The notes under the pieces: generated by a model
Databases searched by the model: none
Told to the model about the DNA's origin: nothing
What the model saw: only the letters and a program-made list of their open reading frames with translations
Position numbers and translations under genes: made by a program
Shown: piece after piece, positions 1 through 7,856 of the stretch
Layout of the letters: the number at the start of each line of letters is the position of its first letter
How positions within the stretch are numbered: position 1 is the first letter of the stretch
Source of the DNA: Deltaproteobacteria bacterium
Lineage (GTDB): Bacteria > Desulfobacterota > Binatia > Bin18
Reading direction: 5' to 3'
Assembly (NCBI GenBank): GCA_016874775.1
Contig: VGTJ01000031.1
Span: 1-39,935 of the forward strand
Length of the DNA: 39,935 nt

Positions 1-278
1 CCTATGTCGCTCTTAGCTCCATCGCTGCTCGCTCACAAGACCTTCTTTGCTTGCTCCCGCGGAACAAATCGGGTGTCGCTCTTTCCTCCTTCCTGCCTCT
101 CGTGTTTCCTCTTCGTTCATCAGGCCAGCCACGGTCCCTTCCCCCCATGCACCAAAGGGGTCTTTATAAAACGAAGCCAAAGAAATATGCAAGGTTCTCT
201 CAGTCAGGGTGTGTAGGACTCAAGCGTGCAAATAAAGCAAGCTGCGTATATCGGATACTTTGGTGGGCATAGCTCGTC

Positions 279-1484
279 TTACTTTGCCCGTAGGGTTTCG
301 CGTGTACCAATTCCCATTACGGCAACGAGAGCCGTCCATCCGGCAGTCACCACAAAAGCAAGGGTAAAACCAAGGTGCCCGGCAAGCCACCCAGCAACAA
401 CCGGCCCGAGCAGTAGACCTGTGTCGCCAGCTCCGCGATAGACACCCATAACAGTTCCCGCTTTGCCTGGTGGAGTGAGGTCGGCAATTACAGCCGCAGG
501 AGCAGGCCCGAGATAGCCAATGGCAGCACCAAACGCGATACTGGCAAACATCAATAGTGCATACGAGTTCGCCCACGGATACAGCAAGATGGTCAGTACC
601 GTTGCCCACAAACTGACAAGCGTGACCCATCGACGCCCAGCGTTATCGAGTAACCGCCCCGCATGCCACAGTACACACAAGTTAGCGAGTGAACACAGCG
701 ACTGAGCTACACCGATCCCTGTTTCACCCAGACCTATTTTCTCCTGCGCGAAAAGTGGCATGAGATTAAGGCTAATGCCCGACCGAATGCCAAAAAGGAG
801 AAAGGTCAATAGACAGGCAAACACAAAAGTCCAATCACGTAAGAGTTGCGATAACACCTCGCGAGTAGAATCTTGCCGAGCGGCTGCTTCACGTGCTGAG
901 GCCGGAGGGAATTCGCCAATCCACCACATCCCGACAATAGCAACAACGAGTGATAAGACAGACATCGCCCAGAATGGTGCACGTAGGTCGTGAAAGAAGC
1001 TTGCCGCGAAACCACCGACCCCAGGGCCGATAGACACCCCAACTAATAGCATACTCTGGTAGAAGCCCATCGCTTGCCCCATGCGCTGGGGCGCGACCGT
1101 GCGAGCAAGAAAAGCCATCGCTGTAATGGTGAAGAGAGCAGAGCCAATCCCGCCAATCAGTCGATACCACAACAGCGCAGAAAAACTTTTCGCTACCACT
1201 GACAATGCCGCAGAGACAGCGACAATGGCTGCACCACCACAGGCGATCAGACGTGGGCTCCAACGATCGACCGCAGCACCACCAATGAAATCGAACGGGA
1301 TACGTCCAAGGGCAAATGCCGCAACTAACGCCCCTGCTCCTGCATACGAAACACCAAATTCTTGCGCGATGAGTGGCAGCACGGGGGAGATCACGCTCGA
1401 TCCCAGCATGATTACCAGGGTCATTAACGAAATGATGATAACTTGGGGATCAAGATCAGACGTGAGGCTGCGGAAAAAAGGCAT
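279..1484 (-). CDS. MFS transporter (DHA1-like exporter)
   Basis: A 401-residue polytopic inner-membrane protein with about 12 hydrophobic segments, typical of the major facilitator superfamily. A motif A-like loop (GGAAVDRWSPR, about residues 68-78) follows TM2 and its degenerate counterpart (GRLLDNAGRR) lies in the second half. A motif C-like stretch (SIGPGVGG) in TM5 points to drug:proton antiporters rather than uptake symporters. The substrate cannot be told. It is the last gene of a minus-strand run from engB. Its ATG has no clear Shine-Dalgarno sequence and lies only 6 nt from the heptad repeat at 1491-1572, so its initiation region may be folded with that repeat. Confidence 0.88.
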   Translation of the reverse strand: MPFFRSLTSDLDPQVIIISLMTLVIMLGSSVISPVLPLIAQEFGVSYAGAGALVAAFALGRIPFDFIGGAAVDRWSPRLIACGGAAIVAVSAALSVVAKSFSALLWYRLIGGIGSALFTITAMAFLARTVAPQRMGQAMGFYQSMLLVGVSIGPGVGGFAASFFHDLRAPFWAMSVLSLVVAIVGMWWIGEFPPASAREAAARQDSTREVLSQLLRDWTFVFACLLTFLLFGIRSGISLNLMPLFAQEKIGLGETGIGVAQSLCSLANLCVLWHAGRLLDNAGRRWVTLVSLWATVLTILLYPWANSYALLMFASIAFGAAIGYLGPAPAAVIADLTPPGKAGTVMGVYRGAGDTGLLLGPVVAGWLAGHLGFTLAFVVTAGWTALVAVMGIGTRETLRAK

Positions 1485-1490
1485 GAATAA

Positions 1491-1572
1491 ATAGGCTACA
1501 GGCCATAGGCTACAGGCTACAGGGGAAGAGCGGGGAGGCCCTAAAGCCTTTAGCCTGTAGCCTTTAGCCTAT
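1491..1572. repeat. Heptad repeat locus A: two inverted 33-nt modules
   Basis: The left module (1491-1523) is built on GGCTACA and the right module (1540-1572) on its complement. The two arms match in 27 of 33 positions when one is reverse-complemented and enclose 16 nt, so a long imperfect hairpin is possible. The right arm contains the stop codon of the SPL-like gene (TTA on the plus strand at 1564-1566); the left arm ends just before the MFS start codon. The period and symmetry are seen directly; a role in mRNA processing or stability is inference. Confidence 0.85.
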
Positions 1573-2664
1573 TCCTCCAATCAATGTTCTTGCCACATCC
1601 TTATCACAACTCGGTGTGTAGCCGATCACCTTCTCCCATACTGCGGCAGTTTCCATACACATATAATGTGGAACGTGTGGTGCAGCTTCTTTGAGCCACC
1701 CCAGAATCGTGCGGTACATCTTCACTCGTAGAGCCTGAAACGTACGCCATTTGCCATCAGCGCAAACGACTTGCTCTCCTGAAAGGATACGCGTTTGCGG
1801 GAATCGCCGCCGTACAGTGCTGCGCAATGCTGGCGTCATCCGCAAACTGCCGAGGCTTACCCAGGCAACGCGCTGGGGATCGATAGTTGAAAAGATCCGT
1901 GAGATCACTTCGTAATAGCCCCGTTCCCAATCGGGGTACTCGATCAAAGGATCGAAGTGGAAACCAAGTCTATAGCCAGCCTCTTGCACTCGTTGTGCGG
2001 CAGCAAGGCGAGCGGCAAACGAGGCAGTCCCGTGTTCTTCGGTATTCACAATGTCAGGCGGAGTCATCGACCACGCAACTACCACTCGATCTTTGGGGTC
2101 AAGTGTGAGCAGTGCATCAATACAATCAGTTTTGGTTTTCAATTCCAGCAAAGCGTTTTTTCGCTCGGCAAAAAAAGGCACCAGATGAGCGGAGAACCCA
2201 AGCAACGGGTCGAGCGCAAGGCTATCAGAAAGTTCGCCAGTGCCAATGCGGAATTGTTGTGAGGGGTGACGATCGATTGCAGTGGCAACTTGTGACAGTA
2301 GATCGTCAACGTTCGTGTATACTTTGAGGGTTGGATTATTCGCCAGATATTCTTGCAAGAAACAGTAGCTGCAATCCATCGGGCAGTTCGAGATCAAACT
2401 CACCACAAGATAGTTACAACAGACCAGGCCACTCGTCCCTGCCGGGCAATGTTCTAAGAAGGTCGAGCGTTGGCGGGTGAATAGGAGTCGCTTCTTACCC
2501 GCCGAGAACGTGTCCCCTTCAAGCGGCGGAAGCCCGTCACGTTCCCAACCTCTCTCGACAATCCGCACAGGAACGTGAGGAAGGCGAGCACGCACTCGTT
2601 GCACAACAGGAGCGTTCTCTTCTCCTTGCTCGATAAGGATTTCGTTAGGTTGATAGAGTTTCAT
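1564..2664 (-). CDS. SPL-family radical SAM protein (spore photoproduct lyase-like)
   Basis: A 366-residue cytoplasmic radical SAM protein. The CX3CX2C cluster motif CPMDCSYC gives C94, C98 and C101 for a [4Fe-4S] centre that cleaves SAM. The following RIGTGELSDSLALD stretch and the C-terminal CMETAAVWEK stretch are typical of SPL-family proteins related to SplB, which repairs the spore photoproduct in DNA. Nothing in the window suggests sporulation, so the substrate may be another DNA lesion or something unrelated. It lies between the helical protein and the MFS gene in a minus-strand run. Its last codons and stop lie in heptad locus A, and locus B fills the spacer before its ATG. Confidence 0.85.
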   Translation of the reverse strand: MKLYQPNEILIEQGEENAPVVQRVRARLPHVPVRIVERGWERDGLPPLEGDTFSAGKKRLLFTRQRSTFLEHCPAGTSGLVCCNYLVVSLISNCPMDCSYCFLQEYLANNPTLKVYTNVDDLLSQVATAIDRHPSQQFRIGTGELSDSLALDPLLGFSAHLVPFFAERKNALLELKTKTDCIDALLTLDPKDRVVVAWSMTPPDIVNTEEHGTASFAARLAAAQRVQEAGYRLGFHFDPLIEYPDWERGYYEVISRIFSTIDPQRVAWVSLGSLRMTPALRSTVRRRFPQTRILSGEQVVCADGKWRTFQALRVKMYRTILGWLKEAAPHVPHYMCMETAAVWEKVIGYTPSCDKDVARTLIGGIG

Positions 2665-2677
2665 GCTTCGCTACATT

Positions 2678-2710
2678 CTACTGACTGCTGAATACTGGCT
2701 ACTGACTACT
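2678..2710. repeat. Heptad repeat locus B (33 nt)
   Basis: Four heptads plus 5 nt with unit CTACTGA on the plus strand; the first and fourth heptads are identical. It fills nearly all of the 50-nt spacer between the stop of the helical protein and the start of the SPL-like gene. Read on the transcribed strand, the text after the stop (TAA then AACAAG) is the same as at locus F. Confidence 0.85.
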
Positions 2711-2714
2711 TGTT

Positions 2715-3290
2715 TTAGATTTCATCGAGAAGATCGAACACCCTTTGCAGAGAACCATCCTCGAGCTTCTGCTGTAACTGCAGGACGGTATCTCTCACCT
2801 CTTCACTCGTACGTGCTTTGATCTCGATCGTAATCTCGTTCCCTTCTAAAGCCGCGGGGAATGATACACGCACCCGGTTGCCAAGGTCTAGCGCCTTAAT
2901 CGCGGCACGGAGGTCGTCTTCCAATTGTGAAAGACGTGGATAGCGGAGCTTTCGCAGGGCGTCTTTCACCGCTTTCAATTTGTCATTGCGCGAGAGTTTC
3001 GTTTCAAGAGGGTGTTGCAACTCAGGGCGCCCCAGAACGCCCCGTATCGTCACACCGTCACGTGCGACGATTTCTTCTAACCAGTCGAGAAAATCACGAA
3101 GCTGGTTCTCGTTGAGTTGCAGCTCTCTTGCAATCGGCAGCAAAGCCGCCTGATCCTCCTCACTCCAGGATTGCCAGCGCTGTAGTGTTGGCGTGGAGAG
3201 GTGCTTCTCTCGGGCGTAAGTAACGAGTGAGTTCGCAATACCAGACAATGAAGACCTCTCGGTCGTCGGGGCAGCTATACGCCCCGACAA
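2715..3290 (-). CDS. Uncharacterised helical protein, 191 aa
   Basis: No family recognised with confidence. The 191-residue product is soluble and largely helical. The N-terminal half is rich in Leu, Glu and Gln and could hold an HTH-like bundle (about residues 30-75). A middle segment (NDKLKAVKDALRKLRYPRLS, about 105-124) is basic. The end has a beta-alpha pattern (VRVSFPAALEGNEITIEIKA, then an acidic helix) that loosely recalls ParB-related or nucleic-acid-binding proteins. Its start overlaps the 3' end of the glycosyltransferase gene by 16 nt, so the two are probably translationally coupled. That supports it being a real gene in this minus-strand operon. Confidence 0.75.
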   Translation of the reverse strand: MSGRIAAPTTERSSLSGIANSLVTYAREKHLSTPTLQRWQSWSEEDQAALLPIARELQLNENQLRDFLDWLEEIVARDGVTIRGVLGRPELQHPLETKLSRNDKLKAVKDALRKLRYPRLSQLEDDLRAAIKALDLGNRVRVSFPAALEGNEITIEIKARTSEEVRDTVLQLQQKLEDGSLQRVFDLLDEI

Positions 3291-4096
3291 AATTGTTGCG
3301 CTACTGCATGATACTGTTCCCCAGCCTGCCCTCGTTTTTTCGCTCCTTGCGCCAGAATTCTACACTTCTTTCGCAGAACGCTCTCCGCTTGTTGTCGTTG
3401 TTCTTCAGAGAGGACACCAGACTCTAGTAGTTTACACAGTGCTGCGACGCGAAAACGGTCCATGCCCCAAAACTGATGCGAGAGCTGGTCCGCATGTCCG
3501 CCGCGTTTAATCACTAGCGGTGTCTCAATCAAATGCACCGGGAGCGTTGCAGCAATGCGTAACCATAAATCATAATCTTCACAGGCAGGGAGAGATTCGT
3601 CAAAACCAGCCATTCGCTCAAACAGCCCGCGCCGCAGCATCACTGCTGAGGGGCTCACCAAGCACAGTTCGAGACTCCGAGCGAAGATATCACCCCCACT
3701 CTTGCGATGCTTATTGTGTTGATTGACGCGCACCCCGTTGCGCAACCAGATTTCTTCAGTCTGACAAATCTGTACGTCTTGCTGCTCAGCCATGAACCTC
3801 ACTTGGTGTTCGAGTTTCTGCGGCTGCCACAAGTCATCCGAGTCGAGAAAAGCAATCAACTCGCCGGAACTTAACGAAACTCCGTAGTTCCGTGCCGCCG
3901 ATACCCCACGGTTCGGCTGCCAGACATAACAAATACCGGCAAACTCTCGCACCGTCTCTACAGTTCCATCGTCCGAACCGTCATCAACGACGATCAGCTC
4001 GAAATCAGAAAAAGACTGTGCCACAACCGAAGCGATGGCCTCACGTACGAACTCACAGCGATTATAGGTCGGGATGATGACAGAGACTTGGGGCAT
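3275..4096 (-). CDS. Glycosyltransferase family 2
   Basis: A 273-residue GT-A fold enzyme that would move a sugar from a nucleotide-sugar donor to a glycan, lipid or protein acceptor. The N-terminus VSVIIPTYNR (4-13) and VVDDGSDDGT (36-45) form the nucleotide-binding part, and FLDSDDLW (83-90) carries the metal-binding DXD-type motif. The ACEDYDLWLR stretch further on is the usual acceptor-side ED motif. There is no membrane segment, so it is probably cytoplasmic. It lies downstream of engB with heptad locus C in between and overlaps the next gene by 16 nt. The acceptor is unknown. Confidence 0.9.
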   Translation of the reverse strand: MPQVSVIIPTYNRCEFVREAIASVVAQSFSDFELIVVDDGSDDGTVETVREFAGICYVWQPNRGVSAARNYGVSLSSGELIAFLDSDDLWQPQKLEHQVRFMAEQQDVQICQTEEIWLRNGVRVNQHNKHRKSGGDIFARSLELCLVSPSAVMLRRGLFERMAGFDESLPACEDYDLWLRIAATLPVHLIETPLVIKRGGHADQLSHQFWGMDRFRVAALCKLLESGVLSEEQRQQAESVLRKKCRILAQGAKKRGQAGEQYHAVAQQFCRGV

Positions 4097-4102
4097 AGGA
4101 AA

Positions 4103-4178
4103 AATCGTGGTGCGCGAATCGTATTGCGTGCCTCAGGATTATGTATCACGTTTTACGCAACACGCACTACGTCACACG
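4103..4178. repeat. Heptad repeat locus C: two inverted modules over the engB stop
   Basis: The left module (4103-4135) has heptads such as AATCGTG and TTGCGTG. The right module (about 4144-4178) has five heptads ending in ACG (CAACACG, CACTACG). Reverse-complemented, the right arm has the same GTRNTGC-type unit as the left, so the arms are inverted, about 8 nt apart. The engB stop codon (4167-4169) and its last codons lie in the right arm. Confidence 0.8.
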
Positions 4179-4760
4179 TTTCCCGTTCTCCGCGGTAAGT
4201 TCCTCAATCGCCTGCCACAGTTCCTCTTTTCCCACGCTATTCTCTGCTGAAAAGAGGAGCGGTTCGTAGCCATCAAGCTGATCGGTTAAGACTTTCCGCT
4301 GCTTCTCTAATTCTGAGCGTTTGAGCTTATCACTCTTTGTTGCGACGATCAGGAACGGGCGCTGGTGATGCGTAAGAAAATTACACAACGCTTCTTCTTC
4401 CGCTTCTGGCCCGCGACGAGCATCGACGATGATAATGACGCCACGAAGGTTCCGGGCGTTCACCAGATAGTCCTCAATCAACTGTCGCCAGTGTTGGCGA
4501 TCCTGCTTTGATACTTTGGCGTAGCCGTAGCCGGGCAAATCGACAAACGTGAGATTGTCATTCACAACAAAGAAATTGAGTTGCTGCGTACGCCCTGGTG
4601 TTGAGCTTGTACGGGCAATCTTTCGCTCTAACAATTTGTTGATTAGCGAAGACTTGCCGACGTTCGAGCGCCCAGCAAAGGCAATTTCAGGGTATGGTAA
4701 GCGAGGAGCACCACCAGGTTGGGTGGCCGCTCCGGCAAACTCGACAGATGAGATTTTCAT
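4167..4760 (-). CDS. engB: Ribosome biogenesis GTPase EngB (YihA/YsxC)
   Basis: A 197-residue TRAFAC-class GTPase needed for assembly of the large ribosomal subunit. The G motifs are in order: G1 GRSNVGKSS (30-38), the switch I threonine in STPGRTQ (53-59), G3 DLPGYGYAK (74-82), G4 TKSD (141-144) and G5 SAEN near 172. The length matches the family (about 195-210). It starts the minus-strand run that continues with the glycosyltransferase and is divergent from the small membrane protein at 4875. The C-terminal residues KRVT and the stop lie inside heptad locus C, so the repeat has reached the coding end without changing the core fold. Confidence 0.97.
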   Translation of the reverse strand: MKISSVEFAGAATQPGGAPRLPYPEIAFAGRSNVGKSSLINKLLERKIARTSSTPGRTQQLNFFVVNDNLTFVDLPGYGYAKVSKQDRQHWRQLIEDYLVNARNLRGVIIIVDARRGPEAEEEALCNFLTHHQRPFLIVATKSDKLKRSELEKQRKVLTDQLDGYEPLLFSAENSVGKEELWQAIEELTAENGKRVT

Positions 4761-4874
4761 GAGTGTTGGATTGTCCGTAATTTTTCTTCCGGCTTATCCG
4801 GCTTTCCCTGGGCAGACAAGTCCCGCTACTATTTGCTAGACGCACGAAAAAAAACGGCATAGAGTTTCCCGTCT

Positions 4875-5252
4875 ATGAACCAACTCATTGGACTCGGACT
4901 TACCGCGATCTCTGTGTTTAGCGCTGCGATAGTGACAGGCTTTCGCCTGAAACCCTATATGGACGCTGGTGTCACACGAACCCCACCAACGTTTGCGATC
5001 TATCCCGCCGCTATCGCGCTCGCAATCACCATCCCCGTGGTCTTCTTTTTACGCTGGAAACAAGGCAGTAAACACGTTGAGATCGGTCCAGCAAAGTTTA
5101 TGGACAGCTCACTATTCATCGTGATGGGTTGTTTGCTGTACATTCTGGTCGCGGTCTCCTTCTTCCCTTATCAACCAATGACACGATCTCCTGCACATCA
5201 AACCGATCCACACACAACCCCTTCCTCTGGGGGCAGTGTTTCCATATTCTAA
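4875..5252 (+). CDS. Small integral membrane protein, 125 aa
   Basis: No family recognised. Three hydrophobic segments are visible: about residues 4-22, 40-60 and 80-100. A basic loop (RWKQGSKHVEIG) follows the second, and a polar Pro/Ser/Thr-rich tail with several His follows the third. The short polytopic layout suggests an accessory inner-membrane protein. It is divergent from engB and lies 33 nt upstream of the acyl-CoA dehydrogenase-like gene, so the two may share a transcript. The hydrophobic pattern and codon use support a real gene, but no function can be given. Confidence 0.7.
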   Translation: MNQLIGLGLTAISVFSAAIVTGFRLKPYMDAGVTRTPPTFAIYPAAIALAITIPVVFFLRWKQGSKHVEIGPAKFMDSSLFIVMGCLLYILVAVSFFPYQPMTRSPAHQTDPHTTPSSGGSVSIF

Positions 5253-5285
5253 AATCTACTGCCACATGATGGAGGTTATCCCTAC

Positions 5286-6476
5286 GTGAGCGCTCAGAAC
5301 AAGAAACGAACCCGTTTACTGACCTTGGCTGGTGAACTTGCCGACGACTTTGTTACCCGCGCGGCTGAACATGATCAAAACAATTCGTTTCCTTTTGAGA
5401 ATATCCAGCACCTAAAGGACACAGGCTACTCAGCACTGGTGCTGCCCGAGTCATACGGTGGACTTGGAGCGGATTTGGTGGATTTCTGTTTGTGCCAAGA
5501 ACGACTCGCCCAAGGCTGTGGAGCAACCGCACTCGCAATCAATATGCATCTGTTCGGTCTTGGCTCAATGATTGATCGTGGCGATGATAAACGTCCAGAA
5601 ACCCAGGGTTTTCTCAATGCAATGGGACACCAACGGCAGATTATGGGCGGTGGCCTCACCGAACCTGAAACCGGAGGGAACTGGGGATTGTTTCTCACTC
5701 GTGCGATGAAAGATGGGGATTCCTACGTCCTCAACGGACGTAAGGCATTTACCAGCTTGTCCCCAGTGATCGATTTATTCATGGTCTTAGTGACCGTCCA
5801 AGATCCAGACGCAGGACTGCTCGGGGGGACATTTCTCGTGCCAAAAGGAACACCAGGGCTACAAATTGTCGAGAATTGGAATGCAATGGGGATGCGAGCC
5901 ACGGCAAGTCATGACCTGATTATCACTGACTGTCGTGTCCCACTCGATCATGCCGTGCGAATTCGTCCGATCGGTGAAATTCTCCCTGAAGACGTCAATC
6001 TCTTTGCGTGGTTCTCTCTCAGTGTTGCCTCGATTTATACTGGTGTCGCTATCGCTGCACTCAACTTTGCCAAGGAATTTTCCAACCGGCACCAGCCGAT
6101 GCCGCTTCCCCGTTCAATCAAATATCTGCCTGGCGTACAGTTCGCCGTCGCGGAAGCAGAGATGCTGCTTGCCTCAACTCGTGCGTTCACGTTAGAGACG
6201 GCAAAGGCATGGGTGGCAGGAGAGCGATTTGAAGGAGAAGACGGTCTCGCCCGCGTATGCATGCCCAAATATGTTGCCACCAATAACGCGATTCGTATTG
6301 TCGATCTCTCTATGGAAATTGTCGGTTCAGTTGGCATTTTCAAAAAGCATCCACTTGAACGTTACTACCGTGATGTTCGTGCTGGCACCAATCATCCGTT
6401 TTCCAATGCGCGGATGCGGGAGTTGGTTGGGAAGAATGCCCTGGGTATTAAGCTGCTGGAAATGCCACGATGGTAG
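5286..6476 (+). CDS. Acyl-CoA dehydrogenase-family flavoprotein
   Basis: A 396-residue protein with the three-part acyl-CoA dehydrogenase fold: N-terminal helical domain, middle beta domain with the FAD contact GGLTEPETGGNW (about 121-132), and C-terminal four-helix bundle. The family oxidises acyl-CoA thioesters using FAD. GTG is taken as the start because GGAGG lies well placed upstream. One oddity is that the region where classical enzymes carry the catalytic glutamate (YEGT) reads RAGT here (about 365-368, in YYRDVRAGT). This is seen in divergent branches that include flavin monooxygenases of the DszC type. The true reaction is therefore open. Heptad locus D separates it from the thioesterase. 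Confidence 0.9.
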   Translation: MSAQNKKRTRLLTLAGELADDFVTRAAEHDQNNSFPFENIQHLKDTGYSALVLPESYGGLGADLVDFCLCQERLAQGCGATALAINMHLFGLGSMIDRGDDKRPETQGFLNAMGHQRQIMGGGLTEPETGGNWGLFLTRAMKDGDSYVLNGRKAFTSLSPVIDLFMVLVTVQDPDAGLLGGTFLVPKGTPGLQIVENWNAMGMRATASHDLIITDCRVPLDHAVRIRPIGEILPEDVNLFAWFSLSVASIYTGVAIAALNFAKEFSNRHQPMPLPRSIKYLPGVQFAVAEAEMLLASTRAFTLETAKAWVAGERFEGEDGLARVCMPKYVATNNAIRIVDLSMEIVGSVGIFKKHPLERYYRDVRAGTNHPFSNARMRELVGKNALGIKLLEMPRW

Positions 6477-6477
6477 G

Positions 6478-6545
6478 GCAAAAGCAGTGACGCGTAATGA
6501 GTGACGAATAGGCTGACCGCTGATAGCTGATTGCTGACCGCCTAC
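6478..6545. repeat. Heptad repeat locus D: two adjacent modules
   Basis: The second module (6513-6545) is very clear: four heptads of GCTGATA type with identical first and fourth heptads (GCTGACC), plus 5 nt. The first (6478-6510) has a different unit, close to AGTGACG, in the same period. Both lie between the stop of the acyl-CoA dehydrogenase-like gene and the thioesterase start. Two neighbouring modules with unlike units are hard to explain by simple duplication of one copy. Confidence 0.82.
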
Positions 6546-6564
6546 AAGAGAAGAGCAATGCATC

Positions 6565-6978
6565 ATGCAACAAGACAAAACCGCAATTTTTCGTGACCGG
6601 ATCGCAGAGCCATTTTTCACAGTTCTTGGTCTCCAGATTGAGGAAGTACGCCTGGACTTCTGCCGTATGCGGATGCCGTTTCATCTTGGCTTACGGACTG
6701 AGGGACAGGTTGTCCATGGTGGAGCGATTGCCTCGCTCGTCGATAGCGCCGGTGTCGTTGCCGTGTGGTCAAATGTTCCCCCTGAGATCACTCGTGGTGC
6801 GACAGCAACTATGACTGTCAACTATTTGGCGGCAGCAGAGGCGGTCGACCTCACTGCCGAAGCACAGGTTGTGCGGCGCGGAAGAAGCGTCGTCTTCGTT
6901 GACATTGATGTCACTTCACCGGCTGGCGATCGTATCGCCAAAGGATCGCTGGTGTATAAGCTCTCAAAAGGGAGATAG
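6565..6978 (+). CDS. PaaI-type hotdog thioesterase
   Basis: A 137-residue single hotdog domain. The motif HGGAIASLVDSAG (51-63) on the central helix is the PaaI/YbdB-type active-site signature, with the Gly-Gly backbone and the acidic residue D60 expected to position the thioester. The family hydrolyses acyl- or aryl-CoA thioesters in the cytoplasm. Its place behind an acyl-CoA dehydrogenase-like gene fits a shared role in CoA-ester turnover. The spacer holds heptad locus D and a purine-rich stretch (AAGAGAAGAG) that may be the ribosome binding site. Its length is normal for the family. Confidence 0.9.
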   Translation: MQQDKTAIFRDRIAEPFFTVLGLQIEEVRLDFCRMRMPFHLGLRTEGQVVHGGAIASLVDSAGVVAVWSNVPPEITRGATATMTVNYLAAAEAVDLTAEAQVVRRGRSVVFVDIDVTSPAGDRIAKGSLVYKLSKGR

Positions 6979-7007
6979 TCATCAGCAGACGGCAGGAAAA
7001 AGCTTCT

Positions 7008-7850
7008 TTGCCTCTGCCGAACAAAAAGTCCCAAAAGCTTTTAGGAATGCCTCGTAGCTCTTCCACCCCTCCCATCATCACTCTCCTTACCGACTTCGGC
7101 ACTCGTGATGCATTTGTCGGCATCATGAAAGGTGTGATTCTGGGAATTGCGCCAGGAGTTCAACTGGTCGACCTTTCGCATGATGTCCCACCACAAGACG
7201 TTCTCGCCGGAGCATTAGTTTTACGCAGTGCAGTATCGTTCTTTCCAGCAGGCAGCATTCATGTCGCGGTTGTTGATCCCGGTGTTGGGAGTCAGCGTCG
7301 AGCAGTTATCATTGAGACTCAAGAAGCATTGTTTGTGAGCCCGGATAATGGATTGCTGAGCCTTGCGGTACCACCAGAGTCGATTGTCCGAATTATTCAC
7401 CTCACCAACTCACAATATTTTTTACCGCAGCTCAGCTCGACGTTTCATGGGCGCGATGTGTTTGCTCCTGTTGCGGCACATCTGTCACGCGGTGTCCCAC
7501 CTGAAGCGCTAGGACTAACCATCCCTTCAATAGAGCGACTCTCTTTGCCACGTGTCGAACGAACAGAAACCGAACTCATAGGAAGCGTCATAGCCATCGA
7601 TCATTTCGGCAATCTGATAACCAACATCGCGGAAGCAGACCTGCTCCCCTTTCCAAGAGAAACCCTTTGGGTTAGCATCGGCGCGGTAAAAATTCAGGGG
7701 CTGGTTGCAACCTATGCATCGGTACCACTAGGGGCAACCGTGGCCCTGATCAATAGCTGGGGGATGTTAGAAATCGCGGTACGTAATGGTTCAGCAGCGC
7801 AACAGTTGCGGACACCAATTGGCACTATGGTTCGTGTAAGGATAACATAA
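7008..7850 (+). CDS. SAM hydrolase / SAM hydroxide adenosyltransferase (DUF62)
   Basis: A 280-residue member of the fluorinase/chlorinase-like DUF62 family, whose common members split S-adenosylmethionine to adenosine and methionine with water. Family marks are TLLTDFGTRD (25-34), DPGVG (90-94), SPDNG (111-115), FHGRDVFAP and IDHFGNLITNI. Halogenase-type specificity is not suggested by anything visible. Start choice: the TTG at 7008 has AGGAAAA about 7 nt upstream; the alternative ATG at 7047 gives a more usual short N-terminus but has poor spacing to a ribosome binding site. It is co-directional with the thioesterase and the protease. Confidence 0.88.
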   Translation: MPLPNKKSQKLLGMPRSSSTPPIITLLTDFGTRDAFVGIMKGVILGIAPGVQLVDLSHDVPPQDVLAGALVLRSAVSFFPAGSIHVAVVDPGVGSQRRAVIIETQEALFVSPDNGLLSLAVPPESIVRIIHLTNSQYFLPQLSSTFHGRDVFAPVAAHLSRGVPPEALGLTIPSIERLSLPRVERTETELIGSVIAIDHFGNLITNIAEADLLPFPRETLWVSIGAVKIQGLVATYASVPLGATVALINSWGMLEIAVRNGSAAQQLRTPIGTMVRVRIT

Positions 7851-7856
7851 CTTCAT

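Noticed and set aside
1-278. Short plus-strand frames at the left edge
   Set aside because: Ser/Pro/Cys-rich without domain features or start signals. This 278-nt edge holds no gene or repeat that can be supported.
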